From: Cercophora sp. LCS_1
Lineage: Eukaryota; Ascomycota; Sordariomycetes; Sordariales; Lasiosphaeriaceae
Direction: 5' to 3'
Length of the DNA stretch: 64,000 nt
Assembly (NCBI GenBank): GCA_036250225.1
Contig: JAPZLL010000004.1
Span: 1,116,001-1,180,000, forward strand
Of the stretch, positions 32,544-43,513 are shown piece by piece. The stretch's first letter is position 1, and each line of letters opens with the position of its first letter. Made by a program: the position numbers and the translations under genes. Below the pieces are notes generated by a model that saw only the letters and a program-made list of their open reading frames with translations, was not told the origin of the DNA and searched no databases.

Positions 32544-34600
32544 ATGCGTCGCTTCATCGCTCTCTGCATCCATGTCCTGTCATTTTTGTCTTTTGTTTAC
32601 GCACAGAGCGATCAGTTTGTTCTCTTCCCTTACTTCTCAGGCGGCCCAGATGAGCCGGTTGACATGCAAAATGGCTTTGGCAACACAACAGAGATCCCGG
32701 CTGCCTGCGCAAGCGCCCTGAACTCGACAATCCACTGCAACGAGCGGATCAGGGGCTTTGCTTCTGAAAACGTCTACATGAGCCTGAACGGCACCGATGA
32801 GGAGATCTGCAGTGACCAGTGCACCTCTTCCTTGGTACACTACCATCAGATTGTGTCACAGTCGTGTCAAGGGATCAATGTCTTCAACGGAGCGCCAAAC
32901 ACGTGGATGGGAGATGTCATGTGGGCTTGGGTGAACTCGACGTGCACTTATCATACTACTGGGGAGCCTTGTCCAGGTAATGTGGTGGCAGGGTGATTTC
33001 CGGGAATTGAATGGGGCCTGGCTGACCGTTTTCCAGACTGGCTGATTCGAAATATTGAGGCCCATGCTGGCGACGTTGAGAGGTTCGAGGATCTTCCGAC
33101 TGACGTGCTGTGTTCTGGCTGCATGGTCAATTTCTGGATTGCCAAGCAAAGGTCTCCGTACTCCAACTACGACGAGGAGAATGCCGAGACGTGGGCAGAA
33201 ATTCAAACCAGTACGTCACACGTTTCACAGACAGAGTTGCTGCTGCTGACATGTCCACAGAGTGTGGCATCTCCCACCCTACGGCTGTTCCCGAGCCAGC
33301 CTTTGCCAACCCCGTCCTGGACAGCATCCCCGGCACCACAGAGCCCCTCGAGTGTCTCTCCGGGACCACGTACGCGGTTCAAAGTGGCGACACGTGTCTC
33401 TCTATTGCTGCAGCCAAGTCGGTTGGTTCAGGGGCTCTCCGAGTCTTGAACGCGATTCTCCCCGACTGCTCAAACCTGATGGCCGGAGCCCAGATCTGTC
33501 TTCCACGACCCTGCCAGACCTACGAAGTCCAGTACAACGAGACGTGCGCCACAATCGCCATGGAACGCGGCCTCAACGATCAGCTCCTCATCGCGTGGAA
33601 CCCAACCATCAACGCAGACTGTTCCAACCCCGACCTGCCCGGCTCCATCATCTGCGTGTCCTCTCCCTATGAAACCTACGAGCCCTCCACCATCCCCGGC
33701 GCCATTCCAACCCAAACCTCCCCTTACGCCACCGAGACTGTCGCCCCGCCGGGCCTCACAGGCCCAGGAACAACCCTCCACTGCGGCAAATGGGTCCAAG
33801 TCCAAGAAGGCGACACCTGCTTCGCCCTCTCCCTCGCCAACGGCATCGAGCTATCTCTCTTCATGTCCATCAACCCCGCCATCAACGCCGAGTGCGATAA
33901 CCTCCTTCGTGACCTCTTCTACTGCGTCCGCCCCACCGAGTCCTGGAGCTACGACACCACCGGCACCATAAGCAGCGGCGTCCCGAGCCCTACCGCCCTC
34001 CCACCCCCTGGTCCTACTCCCTCTGGAACAACCTCCCAGTGCGCGCGCTGGCACCTGGTCGTCTCGGGCGACAGCTGCTACCTGATCACGCAGTCCTTTG
34101 GCATCTCGCAGGCCGACTTTACGGCGTGGAATCCCAGTGTTGGCCAAGACTGCCTCATCATGACCGACTTTTATTACTGCGTCCAGGGTCTACCATTCGC
34201 CACTGCCACATCGGCTGCACCTACTACAACCGCGCCGCCGCCTGCTCCGACGTGCACGCAGACGTACGCGGTCGTGTCGGGGGATTACTGTTACAAGATC
34301 TGGACGGACCATGGCCTGACCGAGGCGCAGTTCAGGGGGTATAACCCCGGCCTGGATTGCGATGCCTTGGCGATTGGCCAGGTGTTGTGCGTGGGGATGA
34401 GCGGTGCGGCTACGACGAGCGTGTCTGCTCCGACTGTAACGCCGGGGGCGTGTCTGGCGAGTTATACCGTTGTGGCGGGGGATTATTGCTGGAAGATTTG
34501 GACGGACCATGGGATTGGGGAGGCTGATTTGAGGGGGTGGAATCCGGGGTTGGATTGTGATGCGTTGTGGGTTGGGCAGGTTTTGTGTGTTTCCAAGTAG
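32544..34600 (+). CDS. Secreted multi-LysM protein (six LysM domains)
   Basis: Exons are 32544-32976, 33037-33210 and 33261-34600, giving 648 residues. A signal peptide (FIALCIHVLSFLSFVYA) leads into a Cys-containing N-terminal domain of about 200 residues, then six LysM domains separated by Pro/Thr/Ser linkers. Each has the (V/E)xGDxC...NP...DC...GxxxCV pattern with paired cysteines typical of fungal LysM; the last two are near duplicates (YCYKIWTDHG and YCWKIWTDHG), suggesting recent tandem duplication. LysM proteins bind chitin oligomers; fungal ones protect hyphae from chitinases or hide chitin fragments from hosts, and TAL6-type proteins in Trichoderma sit beside subgroup C chitinases. 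The long N-terminal domain makes it larger than classical LysM effectors. Confidence 0.92.
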
Positions 34601-34723
34601 GTTAGGTAGGGAGCGTCACAAACGAAGCGCCAGTTTTGCGGCCTTTTTTACGTAAGTCCTGGTACGTCAATCCGTCATTGGCTCACCGTCAGAAAGAGAC
34701 GGGAATGTCTGGCAGCCAAGATC

Positions 34724-34742
34724 TTATCAGATCATCTGATAA
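34724..34742. promoter_or_regulatory. Inverted twin GATA site
   Basis: TTATCAGATCATCTGATAA is a near-perfect palindrome with GATAA at both ends in opposite orientation, about 260 bp upstream of the small secreted protein gene. Paired GATA motifs are the preferred sites of AreA-type nitrogen regulators and related GATA factors. Use in vivo is an inference. Confidence 0.5.
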
Positions 34743-35002
34743 CATCCCACATCACAGGCGGCTTGCATGGTGGCGTTCTTGGTGGTTGTCCGTGTGCCAG
34801 CCACAGAGGTATTTGGGTCCCCGAGACCGGAGGGCAGGGTCAGTGATTGTGTACAGAACGGGGCAGGTATAAGTTGGCTCGTTTCTTGGGGTTTGAAGCT
34901 GCTGTTGAGCATCAATCCTGTCGAGTGCAAGACCGCCTCCCCTACCTGCCTGGCCAAGCAACTCCACACAACCTGTTCCAAGCGACCAACCACCAAAGAA
35001 TC

Positions 35003-35316
35003 ATGCAGTTCTACACTTTCTTTCTGGCAATCGGCGGACTCGCCACGGCTCTGCCTTTGGAATCCAACGTCGTCTCTCCAGGATCGCCGGTGGTGGAACC
35101 ACGTCAGACTCCCAACCCGGAATGGGTGAGTAAACACACTGTCATCAGCTGTGTCCAAAAGAGAGAAGCTGACCAAACACCTCTGGATTCCAGACCCAGT
35201 GCTTTAACACCTGCCGTATGGCGATGCATTGTGGTCCCCAGAATCCTAATAGCCCTGGCTGTCTGGCGTTTTGTGGTCAGTGGTGCACTGAGCGCTTTCC
35301 TAGGTACCTGCCATAG
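35003..35316 (+). CDS. Small secreted cysteine-rich protein (effector-like)
   Basis: Exons are 35003-35125 and 35194-35316, both exactly 123 nt, giving 81 residues. The intron begins GTGAGT, has a GCTGAC branch site and ends CCAG. A signal peptide (MQFYTFFLAIGGLATA) is followed by a pro-like spacer ending near EPRQ and then a compact domain with six cysteines spaced CxxxC-x6-C-x9-CxxxCxxxC. An even Cys number, small size and secretion are the usual criteria for effector or antimicrobial candidates. I do not recognise the family; the spacing is not that of CFEM or hydrophobins. It lies about 400 bp downstream of the LysM gene in the same direction and has a paired GATA site upstream. Confidence 0.75.
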
Positions 35317-35842
35317 GCGGTAAATGTAGCTGTTTTTGGTGGTGAGGGGTGTGCTAGTGAGGGCAGAGTGAAAAAAAAAAAAGGTGCAGTTGTGATGAAG
35401 AAGATATAATAAACGTCGTCTTGGTCTCCCATCCACTTGTCAATTGGAGCCTTTAGTGTGGGTTGCAAAACATTGAAGTAATTGCCAGACGTAAACACAC
35501 TTAAAGCCTTAAATTAACCGACCAACCGGTCCCTCCTCGAGGATAGCTAAAAATCTTTGTCATTCATTGCCTTACGTACCATTTCTTATTAGATAGTAAA
35601 TTTTCCAGCCGGGCCAGAGCAAAAATGTTCTTCGGCCAGGTTGTAACGGAGGTACGACAGCCAGTCAACAGGCTTGGCAGCACATCAGGCAGCAATGAGC
35701 GCGTCGGGCAGCATTGGCTACCTAGGCAGGTGCTGGGTCACAGACTCAGCATCTCTATCCTCGCAATCCGCGATGTGGGATTTGCCCGCTGCAAGACTTT
35801 TACCAGTTGAGGCCTTTGACCAATCCACGCACCCACGAAACC
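35317..35842. other. Intergenic, partly AT-rich
   Basis: Includes a run of A near 35370 and an AT-richer patch around 35480-35600. Small frames lack content. The HET frame is open upstream from 35807, but its first ATG is at 35843. Confidence 0.5.
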
Positions 35843-37997
35843 ATGCTTAGGGGGATCAGGGATTCTCTATCCCCTCTTTTTGGCGCGCCTTCTGTCTTCG
35901 CACCGGACAGGACCACGGTCCTTCAGCGTATTACGCACTCATGTCTTCACTGCAAAGGACTGGTTTTCGAGCTAGACGTTCCTCCAGAGACTTCTCTGCG
36001 TGAGAATCAGACTTCTATCATTTTTCAACAAGACGTTATCCTTTATGACGCTCTTCGTCTTGCTTGCACCACCGATTGCCCCCTGTTCAAATCATTGTTC
36101 AAGCCCGAGGCCCTCGCGCTGCGCACAGACTGGGCATTCGAACCTGATGGTAGATTCAAAGACGAGTATGAGCCGCTATGCTTTGGCGTGAGGTTCCGCC
36201 CGTCCCATCCAGCTCCCTCCGGGGCGGACCCCAAACCTCCTGAACTGTTCGTCAAGGTTCGGCGCTCGAAGGGGCGGGACATGACATCTGAAAGAATCGG
36301 CGATTATATGAGGGGTGGACCGGCAGCTTACACGCTATTTTGTGCCAGGGGTAAGTCCAATACCGCGGTGTGCGATCTTTGCCCCAACCAAGCAAGCATG
36401 CTAACTCTAGGCCCTCCGCGTCTGGCATCCCCACAGCCAGCGGCGACAAGAACTCTGGGTTTTGGTTTCCCAAGACCCCTCAGCTAAATCTAGGAAACCA
36501 GCAATCTTTGGACGACGTTAGGAGAAAACTTGACCTTTGCCGCCGAACTCATGGAGCATGCCGAGCCGCTGCGGCCACACCACAGGCCCTGGCCCGGCCC
36601 AAGCGACTCCTGGAAATCGACACTACCACGAAACGGCTCCGTGTAATACCCACAGTCGGTGGTCATGTGGAATACGCTGCGCTCAGCTACTGTTGGGGGA
36701 CAAGCCAGAGGATGCTCACCTCGGATACACTCGCCAAGCTACAGTCGGGCGTCCACCCAAACTTCTTTTCGCAATCTCTCCAAGACGCCATCAAGGTAGT
36801 CTTGGCCTGCGGGCTTCGGCACTTGTGGGTTGACGCCATCTGCATTCTCCAGGACGACCCTAGCGAGATGGCTTTGGAGATCCAAAATATGGGCGACATA
36901 TACTACGGTGCAAGCTTCACTGTTGCCGCCGCAAACTCAGCAACGAACAAGCAAGGGTTTCTACGCGGAACGTCCCAGGACGCTTATCCAATATCTCTGT
37001 CAAACCACGACGGAACGAAGACTCACCTTATGATGACTCCCCACCCGGATGTTTTCCAGTCAGGTTCCGAGCATCCTCTCCATACCCGTGGTTGGGCTTT
37101 ACAAGAAGGTATCGTACTGACGCCTTCTCTTACGAGACACATGTAGACACTAATGAGAGCAACAAAGCGTACTTCTCAAGGAGGTATGTCCAGTTTGGCC
37201 TGCACTCGGTGACAGTTGAGTGCGCCACAACCACCACGGACTCCGGCGGCACCGCCTGGGGAGTCAACAGCAACCCGCCGCTACGCCTTACCCAACCCAC
37301 CACCCTCGAGACCTCTCCAAGCGATTGGGATGGGGTGATCCAGATGTATTCTTCGCGTCGGCTTACCATGCCGTCCGACAAACTTGTAGCGATATCGGCG
37401 ATGGCAAAAGACGCAGCACGGAGGCTACATGATCCGCGACCCGAGAATTACCTGGCAGGGCTCTGGCGCCAGAACCTGGCGCGTGGGTTGCTGTGGGAGA
37501 TGAAGGATGATCCACAGCCGCGCCCAACGTGCTACAGGGCACCTTCCTGGTCATGGGCGTCGGTCGACGGGAAGGTGGACGTCGCCACGGCCGACATATC
37601 CAACTACCGGCTGACTGTCCTCGATGCCGCGACGTCGTGGGACACCATGACAGGCCCATTCTCCGCCGTCACCGAGGGGTTCGTCCTCGTCAGGGCCCAA
37701 ATGATGAACATCTCGGGATGTGTCGTTTACAAGGACTGGAAGATCCAGTTTTACGATATATCCGGGCATCTAGACGCTGCCGAGCCCAGCCTCCTCCATG
37801 ACAGTGACCAGAGACCGTCAATGTGGCTCGTACTAGGTCTAGAGGAAAGAAGCCGTGTGGCAACAGGCGGAATCCCCAGTGACAGGTATTTCGAAGACGA
37901 CGACGTTCGGGTATTTGGGTTAGTTCTGATGGAAAACGCCGATGGCCAGTCGTATCGGCGAATTGGGTCGTTCTCGGCGGAGCACGTAGATCTCTAG
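35843..37997 (+). CDS. HET domain protein (internal HET)
   Basis: Exons are 35843-36350, 36437-37108 and 37168-37997, giving 669 residues. The N-terminal about 190 residues precede the HET domain, which opens with EYAALSYCWG and continues through SLQDAIKVVLACGLRHLWVD, a DD-containing loop, IYYGASFTVAAA, and RGWALQE just before intron 2. PSWSWASVDG in the C-terminal half is a second hallmark of this HET class. For intron 1 the nearer acceptor (CTAG at 36411) would shift the frame to a stop, so the CCACAG acceptor at 36436 was chosen. The likely role is non-self recognition and cell death after hyphal fusion; the partner is unknown. Confidence 0.87.
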
Positions 37998-38176
37998 GAT
38001 TATATTTGGGGGACCCGAGGTGAGGTCGAAGAGCGCACGATCCGAATCACGTAGCCGTCGCGTTTTGTAACTCGTCTCAGAGCCTCGGAGTCGTTGGGCC
38101 AGGGAAAATTGAGGCGCATATTTTTTTTTTTTTCTTTTTTTTTCAACACTTCAACTTCCGTCGTCAACACATCGCC

Positions 38177-38722
38177 ATGCGGCTTCGTAACTCTTGCTGC
38201 CGGCGCTTTGGCCAGATCCGCACCTTATGGCGGTCGGGTCCAAGTAAAAATGTGCATCACAAAACATTACCGGGACGATTTGCCAGTGCAAAGGCGGGGT
38301 GCTACCTGTGCAGTCGTCTGGCCAGGTGCCAACCGGGGCTGGATGAACTCATTTCGTCCTCTGCGTTTGAGGATACAGACGAGCATGTCACAGCCATTGC
38401 CATGCGCAGAGTATTCCGCAATGGGCAATTCTTTTCACTGGTGGCAGTTGTGGAGTTCAACCAAGGTCACGCATTGGAGCTCCCAAGTTTCTACAATAGG
38501 TTCCTCGACTTGGATCTCTTTAGTCCGTCTAGTAAGCAAAGGCCCGGGGATTTATCTCACAAAGTTCTTGCTTACCTGTTCTACGTGCCCTGGAAGCAAG
38601 GGATCAAGGCTATGACAGTTGGCAATGTCCTGCAGACTGCCGAGGATTCTCAATGCCTTCTCTTCGAGGTCACATGCCCGAACAAGGCATATTTCGCCGA
38701 ATTGGACGTCTCGGCTGTCTAG
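38177..38722 (+). CDS. Unrecognised ORF, possibly a HET protein N-terminal fragment
   Basis: A 181-codon frame with ATG. The segment KAGCYLCSRLARCQPG recalls the GC(H/Y)LC motif that often precedes the HET domain in longer HET proteins, and the next about 110 residues could be the beta-rich part that follows it. No HET domain is present downstream. It begins 180 bp after the preceding HET gene, so a truncated tandem relative is the simplest reading. It could also be an unrelated small gene or non-coding. Confidence 0.35.
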   Translation: MRLRNSCCRRFGQIRTLWRSGPSKNVHHKTLPGRFASAKAGCYLCSRLARCQPGLDELISSSAFEDTDEHVTAIAMRRVFRNGQFFSLVAVVEFNQGHALELPSFYNRFLDLDLFSPSSKQRPGDLSHKVLAYLFYVPWKQGIKAMTVGNVLQTAEDSQCLLFEVTCPNKAYFAELDVSAV

Positions 38723-39113
38723 TCGAGAACGAAGCCGAGCTTCTGGAGGAGGAAGGAAATGAGCATGAATTTCCCTGTCACACGTTCAATGCATCGACCA
38801 GGGAGCACACCATTTTCGTTTGTTAATCGACACAGCCACTATTTGCTCACCTCTGAAATGTAGGGCGTAGGGCATCCTCTAACTTTAAACATCTGAGAAA
38901 AGAGGAGGAAAAACAGCGTCACACCAAAAGTACAACTGAGACAATCTAAACTCCCAATCCGACATTATCAGCATCGCTTTTTTGAAGCGCGTCAAGCGGT
39001 TTCAGTTGCCGGAATCAAGCCACCCAGGTCCTGGGCACATTAAATACCCTTCCCTGGTCGTTTGAAACAAGGATCAAAGGAATCTTCTCTCTGCCTGCAC
39101 CAGGACACACCAC
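38723..39113. other. Intergenic
   Basis: Spacer holding the 3' end of the barrel-like protein gene. No gene or repeat recognised. Confidence 0.5.
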
Positions 39114-40120
39114 TCACCTATTTCCCGCACCCTGAAACCCAGCAACCCACATCAAACCCACATGCTCCTCTTTCACCTCCAACGTGCCCAACCCCTCCAA
39201 TTTCTCTTTCCAACCCGGCAGTATCCCGGGGATATTAGTCCCCCACTTCTCCTCCAGATCCTTCCTCAGCCAGGTTTGGTGCAAAACACCATCCTGCACC
39301 TCTTTCAGTTCTCCACGGCCATCTTCATCCGTCACTAATACCACCCTGGTACTCAAAGTCCATCCACGATGTGCATTCGGCAACGTCAACGACACGGGGA
39401 GTTGATGCCACGCGATCTTCAGCGCAGGATCCAACGCATTGTGGTCGACATAGTACTCCGGTCCCCGGAGACGTTCAAAGAGGGACCGCCGGGCGTCGGT
39501 AGCAGGGAAGGGCATCGTGATTGTGGAAAAGGATTTCCATCCCCTCAGGTTCATCGGGTATGACGCGCCGCGGGCCAAGAATTCGACGTTTTGGATGGAG
39601 GGCATGGAGTCGGTGTGTGACGAGGAGGTAAGGGCGTGGATGAAGGCGTTGTATCCCGGGGAGGACATAAATTCGTCGGTGCAGGATTGATCCCACCAGG
39701 CTGTAATAATCATTTATCAGTGTTGGGGTGGGGGGAATGGGGATAGAGGAGCGGGTTACTGATGAGGAGGAGGACCATCTCAGGATTCTCGACTACGCGG
39801 CCGCATAAGACATCGAGGCAGCCGCGTGTTTTGCCGAGAAGCCGGAGGAGGGGGTTCCAGTCCTGCCAGCCGAATTTGTTGAGATACGTCTCGATGCAGG
39901 ATGGAGGGCCTGGGTTCTGGGCTTCTTCGTCTTCACCATCTTCATTTTCTTCATCGTCATCTCTCTTGTTTCCGTTTTTGGCCCTATTGTTGTCGTTTTC
40001 TTCTGAGCCGTCCTTCTTTCCTGCGTCTTCAAAGCTGGGCGGGAGAGGTTGGGTTGGGGGGACCTGAGTGCGGATGAGGGTTACGATGGGGATGTTGCGG
40101 GTCTTTTTTTCGCGTGCCAT
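39114..40120 (-). CDS. Probable dimeric alpha/beta-barrel (ABM/EthD-like) protein with acidic insert
   Basis: Exons are 40120-39760 and 39700-39114, giving 315 residues. Around the splice junction the protein reads PEMVLLLITWWDQSCTDEF followed by SPGYNAFIHAL, the strand-helix pattern of antibiotic-biosynthesis-monooxygenase or EthD-like dimeric barrels; similar strands near IPIVTLIRTQV and EHVGLMWVAGF suggest a duplicated fold. An acidic low-complexity insert (about 30 residues of Asp, Glu, Asn and Lys) interrupts the N-terminal half. Family members include small monooxygenases, dehydratases and non-catalytic stress proteins, so no reaction is assigned. A start at an upstream in-frame ATG is possible. 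Confidence 0.55.
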
Positions 40121-41261
40121 TATCAAGTTGTGTAGCTTGAACGGGAACAAGCTGGTATATACAGGCTTCATCTTCATGTCGGGCGGCGACGGGAAAGGAG
40201 AAAGGCTGGTGATCCTTCCGCGCTTGAGTAGTTCTTTTAGGCACATCAGTCTAGTCCCATTCAGGGATGTGGATCGTCATCGTATTGACGAGGTGGGTCA
40301 ATGTGTCGCCTTGCCTAGGTCCTAATTGATGTCTCCTTCTCCCCCAGCTTGTCTTACAAGGTGAAAATGGATTGCTTCCTTGCCTTCCACCTAGTCCACC
40401 AACTTCCTTCGGTCCGCTCTCTATATCGCCTCTGCATTTCCTCAGTTTGCCTCTGACAGATGCCTTTCACGTCCCCTTCCTCCATTACAACCAGGCTTGT
40501 GCTTCCATAAAGCCGTAACCAACTCTCATTCTTGACGCGATAGACTTTGCCAGCCGCGGCAAATTTGAGGTTGCTCTCGCCTTCTCTACCACACGCAAAT
40601 CCGCTGGTGACTCGCCATGAATTAATTCACAAACAAATCTCGTGGTGGACGATTAGTGAGAGAGTGTTGCAACGTCATTACTCTCCTACACCCAACACCT
40701 TACATCTTCCACCTCGACAATTGAGTAGTTTTATCGTTTGTACCACCCCCATCAAACGTAGAAGCGTACCAAACCATAGTTCTTAATTATGTTAGGAGTA
40801 CTTTAGGAGCTAGACTACGATATTAGCAGTAGGTTAATAATAAATCTTCGTCTCCAATATTAAGGGTAGAAATACTGCTTTATTGAAATTTCTAACTTGT
40901 TAAAATTTGAATAGTTAAGAACCAAACCTGGAGATAATTAGTTACAATAAACAGACAGTCTTGGAAGCAAGAAAAACCGAATTTCCTTGTTGTTACGGGG
41001 TCTTGAATGTTAGCAATTCATTTTGGCTGGGATAGCCAGATTGTTTCCTTCCTGTTTCAAGCTGTTGCTGGTGGTCTTTTGCTGCGTGCCTTCAAGGCGG
41101 TGGGTGAGTGCCTCTTTGTCCTTTTTATGACGTCATTTAGTCAGCTGCGCCTCCGCGTGACCGCCAAGACAGACCTGAAACACACAGCAAGCAAGCTCTC
41201 GACAACCTACCAAGAGAACCATCAACCTGCGAGAGCGTAGAACGTCCTCAACCACCCACAA
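40121..41261. other. Intergenic with an AT-rich island
   Basis: The 40790-40960 part is markedly AT-rich compared with its surroundings, with many TTA/TAA motifs and no open frame. It looks like transposon debris altered by RIP, but no element could be identified. Confidence 0.5.
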
Positions 41262-41769
41262 ATGGCTCCCATCGGAACTCTCATCAACTTTGCCATCGCT
41301 GGCACAAGCGGGTACTCCTTGTACCACTCATCACAGTCCATCCCCAAGTTGCGCAAATACGAAGACTTGGCTGAGAAAGCTGCCAAATGGAGCAACACTG
41401 CTGAGAAACGCCTCTGGGATACCGGATACACTGTCGGCGCCGGTTTTGCCATGGTAAACCACTAACTTGTTGCCTGAAAGCTTCGCGCTAACATCCACAT
41501 AGACGCTCGTCTCCCTCCTCAGCGCATTGCATCGTCTCCTTTTCACACCTACCCAAAGTGTCTTCGGTATTCTCTGGCTAGTAGCCCTTTGTCTCGGCGA
41601 GTTTGCTGTATCGGGGTATCTCCGATCATTCTGGGGGGATGAGAAGAAGGTGCATCTCATGGACAAGTATAACGAATCGGTATCCCACAACATGGAGGTT
41701 ATGAGGCTCTGTGATGACCTCGCGTGTTTATGGGCCGTCGCCGCTGTGTTGGCTTTCTATGGGTATTAG
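41262..41769 (+). CDS. Small multi-pass membrane protein, unknown
   Basis: Exons are 41262-41453 and 41503-41769, giving 152 residues. The intron (GTAAAC, GCTAAC branch site, ATAG) is in phase 0 after GAGFAM. There are hydrophobic segments at the N-terminus (IGTLINFAIAGTSGYSLY), across the splice (TLVSLLSALHRLLF), at SVFGILWLVALCLGEFAV and at the C-terminus (LACLWAVAAVLAFYGY), with a charged helix between the first two. I do not recognise a family. Confidence 0.6.
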
Positions 41770-42742
41770 GCAGTGATGGTAGGCTGGATGCGTGGAGGGA
41801 GAAACCGCTGGGCGAATCGGTGGTATGTCAAAGGAAGTGCATGGGCGTGGAATATTATTGTGCATATGGACTTGTACCGTGTCGGCAAAGAAATAGCGGA
41901 GTTCACCTGCCCAATAAGTATTGTGGGTTGTGTGAAGGCCTCGATTGAACCAATCATATGAAGGGACCGAGGAAGATGACGGCGGTAGCAGCATTGTCTA
42001 GCATCTTGATGTGACCTTGTACAGACAACATCCCTAACTGCGAGCAAGCTTATCCGACAACTAGGCATAAGAGTTAGGACAAAGTGAGCCCACTACTTGT
42101 TATCCCGCCAGTCCATGCCGACCTGCACTCATGCCTGTATTTGCACCAAAACAAGCAACTTCCTCAGAATCCTGGGTGCGTGTCTCCGAAGGGCAATGTC
42201 TATGCCAAATTGTATTGTACCACAACAGCCTGCGCACAACATCGTCACCATGTACTCAGGCCTACAGTTTATCATCGCTGCTTCTCTGGCAATCAAAGTT
42301 CTCCTTTACCACCGCCAGCGGTGCCGAGGCGTGGCAGACATCAACCCCAGGTTAGGGTTACTGCGGAGAGTGGGCTGTAACTGGCTCAGTTCGCTAGACA
42401 GAGGTTGGCCTGGCAGATACAGATATTGGATGAGTTGACAGCAACTATCACGAGAGGCGAATTGCCCACAGCTGGACGTCCATTGATCTCAACTAGGCCG
42501 ATATGTGTCGCTCAGGCGTGTCAAGCCAGTCTTATCATCCCCTTCTGCGCCGTCATCAAGGGCAACCTCGTGGTAGATGATGTCAGCCTGCAACGCGTTG
42601 CAACATATTACCTTGTCTCCTTGCTCTCCGTGAGGCATCGCTGAACTTGTAGACCTTTATAACGGTGAGATTTTTTATGCAAAATAGTGAGGGGTATCCG
42701 ATATCAACACAACCACCCCGTCCCCAGACCATCCCACCATTG
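41770..42742. other. Intergenic, no gene recognised
   Basis: Several overlapping plus-strand frames between 42084 and 42440 include a hydrophobic stretch (YSGLQFIIAASLAIKVLLY) but no continuous gene model could be built. Decayed coding sequence is possible. Confidence 0.4.
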
Positions 42743-43513
42743 TTATACCCAGCATACCAGCCAGTACACCAACAGACTTGAAGCCACCCCACCCAGCCCT
42801 ATTTTCCTGACGCTCGCCCCACTCGGAGCTGCCGCTGGAGCCTCTCCCGGAGCGAGCGGAGGCGACCCAGCCAAGACCTTGATACCGCTCGGGTACTTGA
42901 TATCCCAAACGGGCGCGCTTTTGAGAACAGAAGGCGTGCCCAAGACATGCGGACACGAAGCCTGGTTGGCATTCGGCCAGTCGAGCGAGCACGGCTCGTC
43001 GTATCCCCAGGTGCAAATGGGGTCGAGAATGTTGTAAAGAACGTGGTTCTGGCCAATCCAAGTGTCGCTGTCGAGACAGCTTGCCAAAAAGTTCATGCTG
43101 TTGGCCGCGCTGAGGGGCAGTTTTCCGTCCTTGGTCCAGATCAGATCGGCGCAGTAGCCCATGTCGACGTCCTCGAATTCCATGGCCGTTGCGCCGCCCG
43201 CCGACGGCTTGTCGGCGGCCGAGTAGCCGGTGAGAAGGTAGTTCCATGCGTCGTAGCTGACATCGTGGGCTCCGCCGGACTGGTCGATGCGCAGAAGGTA
43301 AACGTGGCGGTCCCCGTGGCTGAGCTTGACGCAGAGATTCGAACAGTCAATGGAGCCGGGCCAGTAGGCGATGCGGTCGGTGTTGACCTTGCAGCCGAGC
43401 ACGCCGACCGACGACGAGTAGCTGTCGTGGGGGGTGGCCCAGACGGTGCCGCTGTCCGCCACGGCGCGCGTGGCGGCGCCGGCGAGAAGCGAAGAGACTA
43501 GGAAGGCGCGCAT
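42743..43513 (-). CDS. Conserved secreted Cys-containing protein, possibly GPI-anchored
   Basis: Single-exon 256-residue protein. A signal peptide (MRAFLVSSLLAGAATRAVA) precedes a domain I know as a recurring fungal secreted protein of unknown function: SVGVLGCKVNTDRIAYWPG, LCVKLSHGDRHVYLLRIDQS, GGAHDVSYDAWNYL and LPLSAANSMNFLASCL. The pattern recalls barwin/cerato-platanin-like double-psi barrels in which an Asp replaces part of an endoglucanase site, but this relation is tentative. The C-terminus has an Ala/Pro/Ser-rich stretch, a small-residue site and a hydrophobic tail, which fits a GPI anchor signal. Secretion to the cell surface is therefore likely. Confidence 0.7.
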   Translation of the reverse strand: MRAFLVSSLLAGAATRAVADSGTVWATPHDSYSSSVGVLGCKVNTDRIAYWPGSIDCSNLCVKLSHGDRHVYLLRIDQSGGAHDVSYDAWNYLLTGYSAADKPSAGGATAMEFEDVDMGYCADLIWTKDGKLPLSAANSMNFLASCLDSDTWIGQNHVLYNILDPICTWGYDEPCSLDWPNANQASCPHVLGTPSVLKSAPVWDIKYPSGIKVLAGSPPLAPGEAPAAAPSGASVRKIGLGGVASSLLVYWLVCWV

